Shown in pieces: positions 51,807 through 60,329 of a DNA stretch of 64,000 nt (within the stretch, counting starts at the first letter, position 1; every line of letters starts with the position of its first letter). Both the position numbers and the translations under genes were made by a program. Source of the DNA: Tardiphaga alba (lineage in GTDB: Bacteria > Pseudomonadota > Alphaproteobacteria > Rhizobiales > Xanthobacteraceae); assembly GCF_018279705.1 (NCBI RefSeq), contig NZ_CP036498.1:3985001-4049000 (forward strand). The letters are read 5' to 3'. The notes beneath the pieces are model-generated. The model was not told where the DNA came from. It saw only the letters and a program-made list of their open reading frames with translations, and did not search any database.

Positions 51807-52249
51807 ATGACTCAAGGTTTCGTTGATCCGACTAAGGAAACATTTTCGCTCTTTCGCAAGAATGATCGGCCTGGCGCGATACAGATGTTGAACTTGGTGC
51901 GGCTGCTACCTGAAGCCAAGTATCCGGATTTACGCACAGCGACCGGCGCGGAAGCCTACGCGCGTTACGGCGAAGAAAGTGGCCCCGTCTTTCGGCGCCT
52001 GGGCGGGCGAATAATTTGGCAAGGTCGATTCGAGCTGATGCTCATCGGACCTGCGCATGAACGCTGGGACCACTGTTTCATTCCGAATACCCAAGCGTCG
52101 ATGCCTTTGTTCAGATGCTTAGGGATCCGGTATACCGCGAAGCGGTGAAGCACCGCCAAGCTGCGGTTGAAGATTCTCGTTTGATCCGAACTGCACCCTT
52201 ACCGATTGGCGAAAACTTCGGAGAAATTCCTGTTCAGTCGGAGACATAA
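51807..52249 (+). pseudogene. DUF1330 protein, split by a -1 shift
   Basis: The first part (DRPGAIQMLNLVRLLPEAKY, GAEAYARYGEESGPVFRRLG) is a DUF1330-type fold. The frame breaks near 52080-52083 (TTCATTCC). One added base would give EYPSVDAFVQMLRDPVYREA and VKHRQAAVEDSRLIRTAPL, the usual C-terminal half, ending at 52247-52249. The break is not in a G-run. The family is small and of unknown function; some homologues are linked to lipid metabolism. Confidence 0.75.
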
Positions 52250-52474
52250 GCCGCCCGACAACCACAGCCTCGCCCTCATGCGGATTGAACGCGCTACCTT
52301 TCTAGGCGGCCCCTCACTGAATTTGCGGGCGATGCGGGGCGCGCTTTCCAACGCTGGCTCACAGAAGCGGCCGATACCTGCGGCTTTGCGATCGCGTCAT
52401 GCTGACGCGTTCGTCCAACAATTTACAGAGCATTAACCATAAACATGGAGGTAACAGCTTACAGAGGTGATGGC

Positions 52475-52558
52475 ATGCAGCGTTTTTTTGGAATACTCAG
52501 CGTTGGCAGTTTCTTGCTGATCTTCGTCCAGATTGTCACGGGGATCAGCTTCCGCTGA
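52475..52558 (+). CDS. Very small membrane protein
   Basis: A 27-residue frame (MQRFFGILSVGSFLLIFVQI) is almost entirely one hydrophobic helix, with AGAGG before the ATG. The length is too short for strong support. Confidence 0.35.
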   Translation: MQRFFGILSVGSFLLIFVQIVTGISFR

Positions 52559-52613
52559 AGTTGCAAAAGTGACAATGAGCCACACTGATTAGGGTTGTCC
52601 AAACAGCAGGTGC

Positions 52614-53807
52614 ATGCGACCCAGCCGCATGACTTTACTCCGTTCCGGTCCGACCTCGGCGCTACGCGCTCTGCTTGCCAATGAGGCCGCTGGCGGCATC
52701 GTTTTGATGTTAGCCGCAGCCGTCGCCTTGCTTGTCGCCAACTCGCGGCTGGCGCCTCTGTATTTCGATGCTCTCCATGTGAAGATCGCGGGGCTATCCG
52801 CTCTGCACTGGATCAACGATGGGCTCATGGCAGTTTTTTTTCTGCTGGTAGGCCTGGAGATCAAGCGCGAGCTTTTGGAAGGCCAATTGGCGAAGTGGGA
52901 AGACCGGATCTTGCCGGGTGTCGCTGCGCTTGGCGGCATGCTTGTTCCAGCACTCGTCTATCTTTTCATCAACGGCATTTCTGCTCCTACCGCGAGAGGA
53001 TGGGCGATACCCACGGCGACAGACATTGCATTCGCGCTCGGTGCGATTGCGATACTGGGCAAACGTGTCCCAGTCTCGCTCAAGATATTCCTTACAGCCC
53101 TTGCCATACTCGACGACTTGGGCGCGATTACGATTATTGCGCTGGTCTATACGGACAACTTGCAGATGAGCTGGCTGATGGCTGCCGGCGCTATTGTCGT
53201 AATGCTTTTCGCCTTTCAACTGATCGGGCGGCAGTCGCTCTGGCTCTATCTGATCCTAGGTGTCTTCTTGTGGTTCTTTACGCTCAAATCCGGCGTTCAC
53301 GCGACCTTAGCCGGCGTGCTGCTCGCCTTTGCGATCCCGCTGCCGCGCAAGACAGAGGGCGGCGAAGATCACCGGCCGCTCATCGTTCTCGAACACGCCC
53401 TTCAACCATGGGTCGCTTACCTTGTGGTTCCGATCTTCGGTTTCGCAAACGCAGGTGTGTCTTTTGCAGGCATGACAGCATCGGTACTGATGGCGCCGGT
53501 CACGCTTGGCATTGCGGCGGGCTTGTTCTTCGGCAAGCAGATCGGTGTGTTCCTCGCAAGTTGGGGAGTGGTTGCGTTAAAGCTGGCACGGCCCCCGGCG
53601 GGCGCGAGCTGGCCTCAGGTCTATGGAGTTTCTTTGCTCTGCGGCATCGGTTTCACGATGAGCCTCTTCATCGGATTGCTGGCGTTCCCGGATGACGAGC
53701 TCCTACAGAACGAAGTCAAAGTCGGCGTCCTCCTCGGATCGCTCGCTGCAGGGATGGTCGGCGTAGCCGTGCTTGCCATCAGTAATACGCCAACGCGGCC
53801 GACGTGA
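52614..53807 (+). CDS. nhaA: Na+/H+ antiporter NhaA
   Basis: The 397-residue protein has about 12 helices and the NhaA landmarks: [15 protein letters not shown] with Asp137, and [11 protein letters not shown] with the Asp167-Asp168 pair that carries ion exchange. NhaA exports Na+ in exchange for 2 H+ and supports growth at high salt or pH. The start may be at 52614 or at the Met 15 bases later. It follows the stress cluster with no overlap. Confidence 0.96.
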   Translation: MRPSRMTLLRSGPTSALRALLANEAAGGIVLMLAAAVALLVANSRLAPLYFDALHVKIAGLSALHWINDGLMAVFFLLVGLEIKRELLEGQLAKWEDRILPGVAALGGMLVPALVYLFINGISAPTARGWAIPTATDIAFALGAIAILGKRVPVSLKIFLTALAILDDLGAITIIALVYTDNLQMSWLMAAGAIVVMLFAFQLIGRQSLWLYLILGVFLWFFTLKSGVHATLAGVLLAFAIPLPRKTEGGEDHRPLIVLEHALQPWVAYLVVPIFGFANAGVSFAGMTASVLMAPVTLGIAAGLFFGKQIGVFLASWGVVALKLARPPAGASWPQVYGVSLLCGIGFTMSLFIGLLAFPDDELLQNEVKVGVLLGSLAAGMVGVAVLAISNTPTRPT

Positions 53808-53908
53808 CTGCAACTCACATTTGAGGCAGGTCTACGGTCAAAATGACGCGCCGAAGGCCCTTTGTTTTCTAGGCGAACAGGGATAGCCAGTCGGCGATTG
53901 GAGCAACG

Positions 53909-54163
53909 ATGTCCGGCAACAACAAGCCAAATACAATACACTGGCCGAGTATCCTCACCGTCATCTCCGCGGCGATCCTCATCGGCGCCGAGGTTTTCGG
54001 GGCGGCGTTCGCCGGCGGCTGGGCATTTGGCATCCTGCTCGGGCTGAGCGACAACGCGACATACATCTTGCAGGCGGTGTTGATGTGTCTGGGTGTTGTG
54101 GTGATGACAATATTCATCCGCAATGCGCAGCGCATCGAACCGTTTTGGAGCCGCAAACGGTGA
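53909..54163 (+). CDS. Two-helix membrane protein
   Basis: The 84-residue protein (WPSILTVISAAILIGAEVFG, NATYILQAVLMCLGVVVMTI) is a conserved-looking small membrane protein of alphaproteobacteria. Function unknown. It is 7 bp from the next small gene, probably an operon. Confidence 0.7.
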   Translation: MSGNNKPNTIHWPSILTVISAAILIGAEVFGAAFAGGWAFGILLGLSDNATYILQAVLMCLGVVVMTIFIRNAQRIEPFWSRKR

Positions 54164-54169
54164 TCAACG

Positions 54170-54313
54170 ATGGGACAGCACTGGCGTCACCAGCAAGATG
54201 ATGGACGTGCGAGACGGGGAGCAGGCGCTGTGCTCGTGGCTCTTTGCATCGGCATAGCAGCGACTGTGGCCTCGACGACCGCGCTGGCCTTCTTGGTGCA
54301 ACTTCTACGTTGA
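54170..54313 (+). CDS. Small membrane protein
   Basis: The 47-residue frame starts MGQHWRHQQDDGRARRGAGA and ends in a hydrophobic helix (VLVALCIGIAATVASTTALA). It starts 7 bp after the preceding gene. Good codon use; unknown role. Confidence 0.5.
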   Translation: MGQHWRHQQDDGRARRGAGAVLVALCIGIAATVASTTALAFLVQLLR

Positions 54314-54327
54314 TCGGAGGAGACACG

Positions 54328-54546
54328 ATGCGCCTGCTCGCCGTATGCTCCATATCTGCACTGTCGGTGGCGACGGCCGCATATCCGCAAGGAACCGCCG
54401 AGCAAAGACGTGCATGCACTCGCGACGCAGTCACCTTGTGCTTCGATGCCATTCCGGACACCAGGCGTGTCTCGGAGTGTCTCCACGACAACCGGGAGCG
54501 CCTGAGCCGCAGCTGCGCTGCGTCCTTCCGCCGAGGGATACTGTGA
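54328..54546 (+). CDS. Small secreted Cys-rich repeat protein
   Basis: A signal peptide (MRLLAVCSISALSVATAAYP) leads to a domain with spaced Cys (RRACTRDAVTLCFDAIPDTR, VSECLHDNRERLSRSCAASF) like the bacterial Cys-rich/GLG1-like repeat. A strong GGAGGAG ribosome site precedes the ATG. Last gene of the small-membrane-protein operon. Confidence 0.65.
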   Translation: MRLLAVCSISALSVATAAYPQGTAEQRRACTRDAVTLCFDAIPDTRRVSECLHDNRERLSRSCAASFRRGIL

Positions 54547-55081
54547 CCAAGGAAAAGACGCCGCAAGCCGGATGAAGTGCGAGTACGTCGTTGCCGCAAC
54601 TGCTCGGCTCACACCGTATATCCGCATTTCAGAAGAATGTCGGCTTTGCCAGAAGCGGCAGCGCCTCGAATTCTGCTGCGTTTTTTTGTATGGCTAAAAG
54701 TGGCGCCCTGCTTGCGTTTAAATCTGGCTACCTGAGATCACAGCGAGATGCGCCAAACATCTCGCTCCATCTAAAAGCTTTTTATAAAAACTATTATCGC
54801 CTTAGCGGTATCATGGAACCATCCCGGCATTTGGCGACCTAGCGTATGCTCAAATGGCGGCCCTACAGTCGCGCCCCTGCTCGCACGTGGGGTAGTAGCC
54901 CTATAGCCCCCTCCCCTTGCCAGCGACTCGCCCTGTCGGTTTGCGGGCCTATCCAATGCCATCGGCAAGGCACCATTATTGCCCACCCCACCCTGGCTGT
55001 CGGCAACCATAGGAAATCATAAAATCCTACCTAATTACCGCCAGGGCCAGGGTGGAGGGCCACCCTGGCCGGTGACGGGGC
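54547..55081. other. Gene-free region, likely boundary of the right accessory region
   Basis: About 530 bases contain no convincing gene. Part is AT-rich (TTTTTATAAAAACTATTATC) and unlike the flanking GC-rich DNA, which suggests a boundary between core and accessory DNA. A stem-loop lies at 55046-55071. Confidence 0.5.
55046..55071 (-). terminator. Stem-loop 3' of the minus-strand gene at 55082
   Basis: GGCCAGGGTGG and CCACCCTGGCC make an 11-bp stem with a 4-base loop, just past the stop of the minus gene. The following minus-strand sequence is not T-rich until about 20 bases later. Confidence 0.6.
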
Positions 55082-55540
55082 TCATCGCAAGTTTTTGGCG
55101 CCCGGGAAGTCGAGTATCCGGACCGCTATACTTCCAGAGGCCGTTTCAGCGACTTGATAGGTCAAACGCTGTACCAACGGCTTTCCCGGTGATGTTGCAG
55201 CGGCCACCATCACGTTCGGCAGCATCGCCATGGCCCAAGTGTAAGTCTCCATTTCCGCTGGAGTAGTCGGAGCGCTTCCGATGACCTCTTCTGGGTTCCC
55301 CTTGGCTGCAGCCAACGCAAAGCTGACCGAGCAAATGAGGTCGTTACCCCGCTTGCCGTGGACTGCGAAGTCGTCGAGCAGCTTGCCTCCCAACCTAGAT
55401 AGCTTGCTCGTGAACACTCGATGCAACTCCGCCACGGTTTTCGTTTTGGAGCACAGGTTCGAGGTTGTAGAACGACCTGCGATGACTGCGACGAGGCCAA
55501 GCGCGGCCAATCCGCCAATAATCCAATAGCGCTTTTTCAT
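55082..55540 (-). CDS. Membrane-anchored hypothetical protein
   Basis: The 152-residue protein begins MKKRYWIIGGLAALGLVAVI, a signal-anchor, and has a soluble part (VAELHRVFTSKLSRLGGKLL, DLICSVSFALAAAKGNPEEV). It has two Cys. Start at 55540 by the anchor; unknown family. Confidence 0.6.
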   Translation of the reverse strand: MKKRYWIIGGLAALGLVAVIAGRSTTSNLCSKTKTVAELHRVFTSKLSRLGGKLLDDFAVHGKRGNDLICSVSFALAAAKGNPEEVIGSAPTTPAEMETYTWAMAMLPNVMVAAATSPGKPLVQRLTYQVAETASGSIAVRILDFPGAKNLR

Positions 55541-55553
55541 ACCCGTTCCTCGT

Positions 55554-55916
55554 TCACCACTCATCGGCTCGTAAAATTGTCAAAACGCGCATCGTTACTG
55601 ACGGGTCAAGCGGATCAGGTGAGCCAAACTCCATTTGGCGGTCGTAGGCGTCGATCTTCCAAAAGAAGCGCTCGCCATTCTGCTCGACTGCTCCGAAGTC
55701 GTGCTCACCATGCGGATCGTTGTCGGCCGTGAAATCGGAGAAATCGCGGATCGCCATAATCAATGCGGTCAACTCGTGCTCACGCAGTCGCTGCACACCA
55801 GCCGTGAGGAGCACGCGACTGCCGGGCTGAGCTAAAGGCAGCCGGCGCCGTAATTGATCGTTGAATTCTCGGATCGTTACTGGGCGGGATGTGTTCTCGC
55901 TGAATGGCTTTGCCAT
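55554..55916 (-). CDS. DUF3768 protein
   Basis: The 120-residue protein has the DUF3768 core: REFNDQLRRRLPLAQPGSRV, LLTAGVQRLREHELTALIMA, FTADNDPHGEHDFGAVEQNG and ERFFWKIDAYD. The family is typical of alphaproteobacterial plasmids and integrative elements; its function is unknown. GGAGG lies before the ATG at 55916. It is in the same operon direction as 55082. Confidence 0.88.
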   Translation of the reverse strand: MAKPFSENTSRPVTIREFNDQLRRRLPLAQPGSRVLLTAGVQRLREHELTALIMAIRDFSDFTADNDPHGEHDFGAVEQNGERFFWKIDAYDRQMEFGSPDPLDPSVTMRVLTILRADEW

Positions 55917-55933
55917 GGCTGTTACAACCTCCA

Positions 55934-56326
55934 TCACGATTTCACCGATGGATGAAGGAGCGCGACTTGCTCAACCTTGCGCGTGAACTTGGCTGTGTCC
56001 TCGTCGTACTTGTGCCATCGCATGGTGAGCTTGCCATCGCTCATCGCAACGATCATGGCCGGAAAATATCCGGCACCTCGTTTATCGAACGCTGCCACGA
56101 TGTGACCAATGGTTAGCTCGGACCATGGCTCCACAGAGATCGGCTTCGGTGGTTCGATGACTGGCATCGGACTGGTAGCCTCGACATCGGAAGCGGGGTC
56201 GGCCTCGATTTGATTGGCAATTGCCTTAACGGGCTTCGATTTTTTTGACGCGGCCTTATTCGCGGTAAGTTTGGATTTTGGCTTCGAGGGTTTCCCCTTG
56301 GCGTTGACTTTCTTCGCGGTCACCAT
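55934..56326 (-). CDS. Basic protein with a Tudor/Agenet-like C-terminus
   Basis: The 130-residue protein has a Lys/Ala-rich tail (VTAKKVNAKGKPSKPKSKLT) followed by a compact domain (LTIGHIVAAFDKRGAGYFPA then MIVAMSDGKLTMRWHKYDED). The pattern G-x-Y-x-A..V.W..Y resembles Tudor or chromo-like folds. The call is only a shape match. Confidence 0.5.
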   Translation of the reverse strand: MVTAKKVNAKGKPSKPKSKLTANKAASKKSKPVKAIANQIEADPASDVEATSPMPVIEPPKPISVEPWSELTIGHIVAAFDKRGAGYFPAMIVAMSDGKLTMRWHKYDEDTAKFTRKVEQVALLHPSVKS

Positions 56327-56544
56327 GGGTTCAAGCCCTTCCAATAAATAAGACCCCGGAAGGGGCCTTTTGAAATCGATTGATCGGGCGTGCGGCACTG
56401 CGGTGGCGGAAAGCGCCTATAGGGCGCGGCCGTTGAGGACAGTTTCGACGGGACATTAGGGGCTCCTAGCGGGCGCGAAATGCGCCCTGTCGGGATTATA
56501 TCAGTGGCCCAATGCCTTGTCAAGAATAAAATCCTATTATTCTG

Positions 56545-56817
56545 ATGGGGAATTCAGATACTTCCGTCGATGTCCCCGTGCAACCACCGCAGCCACTACG
56601 GAGGACACCAGCGATTTACCCTGCGCTCAACTCAGCCCTTGCTTCAAACCGGGATGGTGCGGCTATGATCGAGGAAAGTACTGGGGGAGGCTTACGCATG
56701 GGCTTGGTTCTAATGCTCAACAGCCTAGCGGCTGTCGCAATGCTCACAGCACCTCTTGCAAACAGCCACGATGGCCGCTCGATTCCCCAAGCGATGCCGG
56801 AGGCGAGCAATGGCTGA
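56545..56817 (+). CDS. Small membrane protein ahead of the GIY-YIG nuclease
   Basis: The 90-residue frame has a Pro-rich start and one hydrophobic helix (MGLVLMLNSLAAVAMLTAPL). Its stop overlaps the next gene's start by 8 bp. Its start is uncertain and could be one of the internal ATGs. Confidence 0.4.
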   Translation: MGNSDTSVDVPVQPPQPLRRTPAIYPALNSALASNRDGAAMIEESTGGGLRMGLVLMLNSLAAVAMLTAPLANSHDGRSIPQAMPEASNG

Positions 56818-58267
56818 TTATGCGGCGGGAGAGCCCAGTGGCGACGTGCCTTGGTGGGGCGCACGCAAATACGCGCGGGCCTTGCTCGGTGAGGTGAGTA
56901 AACTCGCCCACGAGGTTGAAGCGGAAAAGGTGAAGACGCGACGGTTGGGTGAAATTGCGCAGAACCTACTCAACGACGCGAAGGAAATTCAGAAAGAGAA
57001 CGAGCAACTGAAAGCTCAGATGGACAGACTCGGCTTCCTGTCGGCGATGGAGTTACAGGAAAGCCGATTAGTCCTGCAAGCCGAAACGGAGGCCTTGACC
57101 AAGCAGATCTCTGCACAGCGGTCGTTGATCGAAAGCGAACGTGAGCAGTTGAAGCAGCAAGTTTTGACCGCACGAACGAAAATCGTTGAGACCAACGAGA
57201 TTGCGCTGCTGCAAGAAGCCGGGATCTATGAATATCGGCATCCGCTCCAAGATGTCGTCGCCTATCAAAGCGCGCTGAAGCGGCTTGATGATAGCATCAA
57301 GGCAGCTGTGAAACGTGATGGGCACGCCATTCAGGCAACGACCGACTGGACAGTCAACGGCTCGAAATCTGAGGGGCAGCGCATGGTGCGCGAAACCTCC
57401 AAACTGATGCTAAGAGCCTTCAATGCTGAAGCTGAGGCGATCATCCGTGGCTTGAAACCTTATAAGCGCGATAGTGCGGTTGATAGACTGCAGAAAGTTG
57501 AGGAGACGATCCGTCGCCTTGGCACCAGTATGAATATCCAAATATCGCGCGCGTATCTCCAGCTTCGTATCGACGAAATCGACCTCACGTCGGACTATTT
57601 GCAAAAGCAAGCCGAGCAGAAGGAAGCCGACCGGCAGGAACGCGAGCGGTTACGAGAGGAGCGGAAGGTTCTTCAGGAAATTGAACGTGAACGCGCCAAA
57701 CTCGAAAAGGAACGTCAGCACTTCGCGAACGCCCTGCAAGTTCTGGAAGATAAAGGCGACGTCGAGGCTGCCGAGCGGGTCCGTGAACAGCTCAATGACG
57801 TCGCCAAGTCCATCGAGGACGTCGACTTCCGCGCGACGCACACTCGTGCAGGCTTTGTGTACGTCATCTCGAATGTGGGATCTTTTGGAGAGAGCGTCGT
57901 CAAAGTTGGCATGACCCGTCGTCTAGAACCCCGAGACCGCATCAAGGAGTTGGGCGACGCTTCCGTGCCGTTTGACTTCGATGTTCATGCTCTTTTCTTT
58001 TCAAAGGACGCTGTCGGCATCGAATCAGCCATGCACGACCGGCTAGCTGCCTTCCGGGTGAACGCTATTAACACAAGGCGCGAATTCTTTAGCGTATCTA
58101 TCTCCGACGCCAAGGTGCATTTAAGCGAACTGGCTGGAGAGCTTCTTGAATTCAACGAGTTCGCTGAGGCTGACGAATATCGCCAAACACTTCGCCTTAG
58201 TGGATCGGTCTCGGAACAGCTCTCGATTTCGGTCATTGAGCCGCAGTTCGTCACAGCGACAGGATGA
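56810..58267 (+). CDS. DUF4041 coiled-coil protein with C-terminal GIY-YIG nuclease
   Basis: The 485-residue protein has a long N-terminal coiled coil (AQNLLNDAKEIQKENEQLKA onward), a DUF4041-like middle region (EAGIYEYRHPLQDVVAYQSA), a second charged helix and a GIY-YIG-type nuclease (GFVYVISNVG, VVKVGMTRRLEPRDRIKELG, ESAMHDRLAAFRVN and REFF). Such proteins are frequent in phages and mobile elements and may cut DNA. It starts after GGAGG. It is followed 3 bp later by the GrlR-like gene. Confidence 0.88.
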   Translation: MADYAAGEPSGDVPWWGARKYARALLGEVSKLAHEVEAEKVKTRRLGEIAQNLLNDAKEIQKENEQLKAQMDRLGFLSAMELQESRLVLQAETEALTKQISAQRSLIESEREQLKQQVLTARTKIVETNEIALLQEAGIYEYRHPLQDVVAYQSALKRLDDSIKAAVKRDGHAIQATTDWTVNGSKSEGQRMVRETSKLMLRAFNAEAEAIIRGLKPYKRDSAVDRLQKVEETIRRLGTSMNIQISRAYLQLRIDEIDLTSDYLQKQAEQKEADRQERERLREERKVLQEIERERAKLEKERQHFANALQVLEDKGDVEAAERVREQLNDVAKSIEDVDFRATHTRAGFVYVISNVGSFGESVVKVGMTRRLEPRDRIKELGDASVPFDFDVHALFFSKDAVGIESAMHDRLAAFRVNAINTRREFFSVSISDAKVHLSELAGELLEFNEFAEADEYRQTLRLSGSVSEQLSISVIEPQFVTATG

Positions 58268-58270
58268 CCA

Positions 58271-58591
58271 ATGTTGCCCGAGGGACGCTACTCTGCATGG
58301 TTCCGAACTGATGATGCCGAAGGAATGGGTGTTATCGAGTTGAAGGCTGGCCGGATTACAGGTGGCGATACCGGCTTGAGCTATTTCGGCACGTATACGC
58401 AGGACCAGGACCAGTTCACGGCGACCATACGAACCGAACGACATTCGCCGGGTGGCATCGCGCTATTCGGTCTGGATGAAATCAACATTACCCTTGCCGG
58501 CAAGTTCAAAGATCGAACAGGTTCGGGCACCGGCCGCGTGAAGCAGGTGCCCGATGTAATATTCAACGTGACGCTAGTACGTATCGACTAA
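58271..58591 (+). CDS. GrlR-like small protein
   Basis: The 106-residue protein is a beta-barrel-like pattern (MLPEGRYSAWFRTDDAEGMG, GVIELKAGRITGGDTGLSYF, GTYTQDQDQF, ALFGLDEINITLAGKF) as in GrlR-type proteins (PF16518-like), known from T3SS regulation in E. coli pathogens but widespread in alphaproteobacteria with unclear roles. It starts 3 bp after the nuclease gene, so both are likely one operon. Confidence 0.75.
   Translation: MLPEGRYSAWFRTDDAEGMGVIELKAGRITGGDTGLSYFGTYTQDQDQFTATIRTERHSPGGIALFGLDEINITLAGKFKDRTGSGTGRVKQVPDVIFNVTLVRID
58461..58556 (+). repeat. Duplicated grlR-end sequence, copy A
   Basis: Two short identical-spacing segments (58461-58478 and 58518-58556) match 59424-59441 and 59481-59519. 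It lies in the end of the GrlR-like gene. Confidence 0.65.
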
Positions 58592-58592
58592 G

Positions 58593-59105
58593 CTACGTGA
58601 TCTCTAAGGCAGTCTTGATGTCATCAAGCGTGACGTCGCCTATAACCCACCAGAAGTAAAGCGAGTCCTCATTCCAATCAATCAGCAGGCCGTCCATCGG
58701 ATAGCGTCCGTCGGACATCTCGTCATATATGCCGTTCCAGACACCGCCGGTCGAAAGCACTGCCGCGCATGTAAAGAGCGAGGCCGAGCACAAATATGCT
58801 TTAGGGTCTTTCGGATCGCTGAGGGGCGCGGGCCCCTCGAAACGACCCACGATAGCCTTCATTAGATAATCGACAAACGTCGTAATTTGCGAGACGGCTT
58901 TTGCCGATAAGCGTTCGATTTCGACCCTTAGTAGTGCGTCGACTGCGACAAAGCACACCGATCCAAAGTTCGGTTCATCTCTATCTTCATCTAGATCTCC
59001 CCAACCGAGTGCGAGCATGGCTCGGCGTGATGATCGAAGTTTCTCTTTTAACTTCACCCGCGTGGCACGCTTCAGAAGCTTTTTCGGAGTTCGTTTATCG
59101 GACAT
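58593..59105 (-). CDS. Hypothetical protein
   Basis: The 170-residue protein starts with a basic stretch (MSDKRTPKKLLKRATRVKLK) followed by a mixed domain (VSQITTFVDYLMKAIVGRF, AYLCSASLFTCAAVLSTGGV, WNEDSLYFWWVIGDVTLDDI). It is not recognised. It ends convergent with the GrlR-like gene, 1 bp apart. Confidence 0.6.
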   Translation of the reverse strand: MSDKRTPKKLLKRATRVKLKEKLRSSRRAMLALGWGDLDEDRDEPNFGSVCFVAVDALLRVEIERLSAKAVSQITTFVDYLMKAIVGRFEGPAPLSDPKDPKAYLCSASLFTCAAVLSTGGVWNGIYDEMSDGRYPMDGLLIDWNEDSLYFWWVIGDVTLDDIKTALEIT

Positions 59106-59196
59106 ATAGTTCTCCTTTTATGGTTAGACCCCGCCCACACTTCCTTTACGCGCGCCTCATTCGGAATCGCGCGATCTGGAAGCTCTGGCCATTCCT

Positions 59197-59403
59197 TCAA
59201 TCGGAGAAGGAAAAGCGGAGCGCGATGGGTGAATAACCTTGGCCGCTTCCTGTCCGCTGGAAACCGATGACCGACATCAGATCATCGGTGCCAGCAGGTG
59301 CGCCGTACTTTGGTGCGCCCTGCTCGGTGACGGTGAACATTAGTTGGCCATCACGATTCCAGCGCTCGGCGATGAGCTCGCCGTTGCAGGCAGGCGCGAT
59401 CAT
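59197..59403 (-). CDS. Small hypothetical protein
   Basis: The 68-residue frame (MIAPACNGELIAERWNRDGQ, LMFTVTEQGAPKYGAPAGTD, DLMSVIGFQRTGSGQGYSPI) looks coding on the minus strand. It adjoins a decayed copy of the GrlR end. Start uncertain. Confidence 0.45.
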   Translation of the reverse strand: MIAPACNGELIAERWNRDGQLMFTVTEQGAPKYGAPAGTDDLMSVIGFQRTGSGQGYSPIALRFSFSD

Positions 59404-59423
59404 TCTGCGCGACAAATCGACAG

Positions 59424-59519
59424 CGCTATTCGGCCTGGATGCAGCCGAACATCGAGCTATCGGGAATCCAAAGAAACAAGCAGGCTCGGGCACCGGCCGT
59501 GTGAAGCAGGTGCCCGATG
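59424..59519 (+). repeat. Duplicated grlR-end sequence, copy B (decayed)
   Basis: ALFGLD-like and GSGTGRVKQVPD-like codons occur at the same 57-bp spacing as in the intact gene. The rest is diverged, so it is probably a degenerate duplicate. Confidence 0.6.
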
Positions 59520-59523
59520 GGTT

Positions 59524-60015
59524 TCACACGCTGGCTAGTTCGCTTACGTCGTCATCACACAATTCCTCAACATCAGCTGCCGCATACGCCTCTTCATCAA
59601 AGTATTCGTATGCGGCCATGAGGTCATCCAGTTCGGCCGGTATCGGATCGTGGCCCCTGTAGAGTTCTGTTCCGAACTCTATCCACGTGGCGCCCGACAA
59701 GGTGATGATCATAAATTTCATAAGCTCTGTACCTGCGCACAGCAGCTCATATCGCTTGTCATTGAAGTAGTCGCGAACATCTCGAGCTTCCACCGATTGC
59801 ACTAGGAAATTGAACGCAATCAATTCAGATCGAAGCCTTCGCAGTTTGCGGCCTCTTTGGGAAACGATGTTCTCAAACAAACGTACGTCGGCAGCGATCC
59901 ACAATAGTCGGTTCGAAAAGAGTGCGAACGCCTTTAGCTCATTGCCAACTTCAAGATGCTCATTGATGCGTCGACCCGTGCTCAGATACTTTCTTCTCAT
60001 CTCGTTTGTCTCCAT
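59524..60015 (-). CDS. Hypothetical protein, paralogue of 60330
   Basis: The 163-residue protein is helical (RINEHLEVGNELKAFALFSN, RLLWIAADVRLFENIVSQR) with an acidic end (AAADVEELCDDDVSELASV). It aligns with 60330 over the N-terminal half. The family is unknown. Confidence 0.6.
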   Translation of the reverse strand: METNEMRRKYLSTGRRINEHLEVGNELKAFALFSNRLLWIAADVRLFENIVSQRGRKLRRLRSELIAFNFLVQSVEARDVRDYFNDKRYELLCAGTELMKFMIITLSGATWIEFGTELYRGHDPIPAELDDLMAAYEYFDEEAYAAADVEELCDDDVSELASV

Positions 60016-60329
60016 TCAGGTTAAAAGCAGCCCACGAAGCTTTTACCTATCGCATCGACCCGAATGAGCTTAGCGCACGCCCTGTGATCGGCGACACCAC
60101 AGCGAGCACCTGCCGATCCGATAGGTCAATGCGATGGAGCTTCACAGGGCTGGATTTCGAGCCATTTCTTTTTCGCGTTAGATATTTTCCGTACGCGCGA
60201 AATGACCGCTGAATGTGGATTGGCGCTTCGAGCCCTCCATGTTCTCTGACAAAATAGGCGGGCAATCATGCCCGCCCAGCCATTTTGCTCGAACTGATTT
60301 AGCTCAATTTAGAAAGATCAGGAATGAGC
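60016..60329. other. Spacer between the paralogous genes
   Basis: About 310 bases hold a terminator near 60252-60276. One minus-strand frame (60047-60265) is open for 72 codons but starts inside the terminator stem, so I do not call it. Confidence 0.5.
60252..60276 (-). terminator. Terminator after the 60330 gene
   Basis: GGCGGGCA and TGCCCGCC pair with a 4-base loop; on the minus strand TATTTTG follows. Confidence 0.75.

Noticed and set aside
54591..54842. Plus-strand frame of 83 codons in the 54.6-54.8 kb gap
   Set aside because: AT-rich, atypical codons and no ribosome site. Likely non-coding boundary DNA.
60047..60265. Minus-strand frame of 72 codons
   Set aside because: The start codon lies inside the terminator stem of the next gene.
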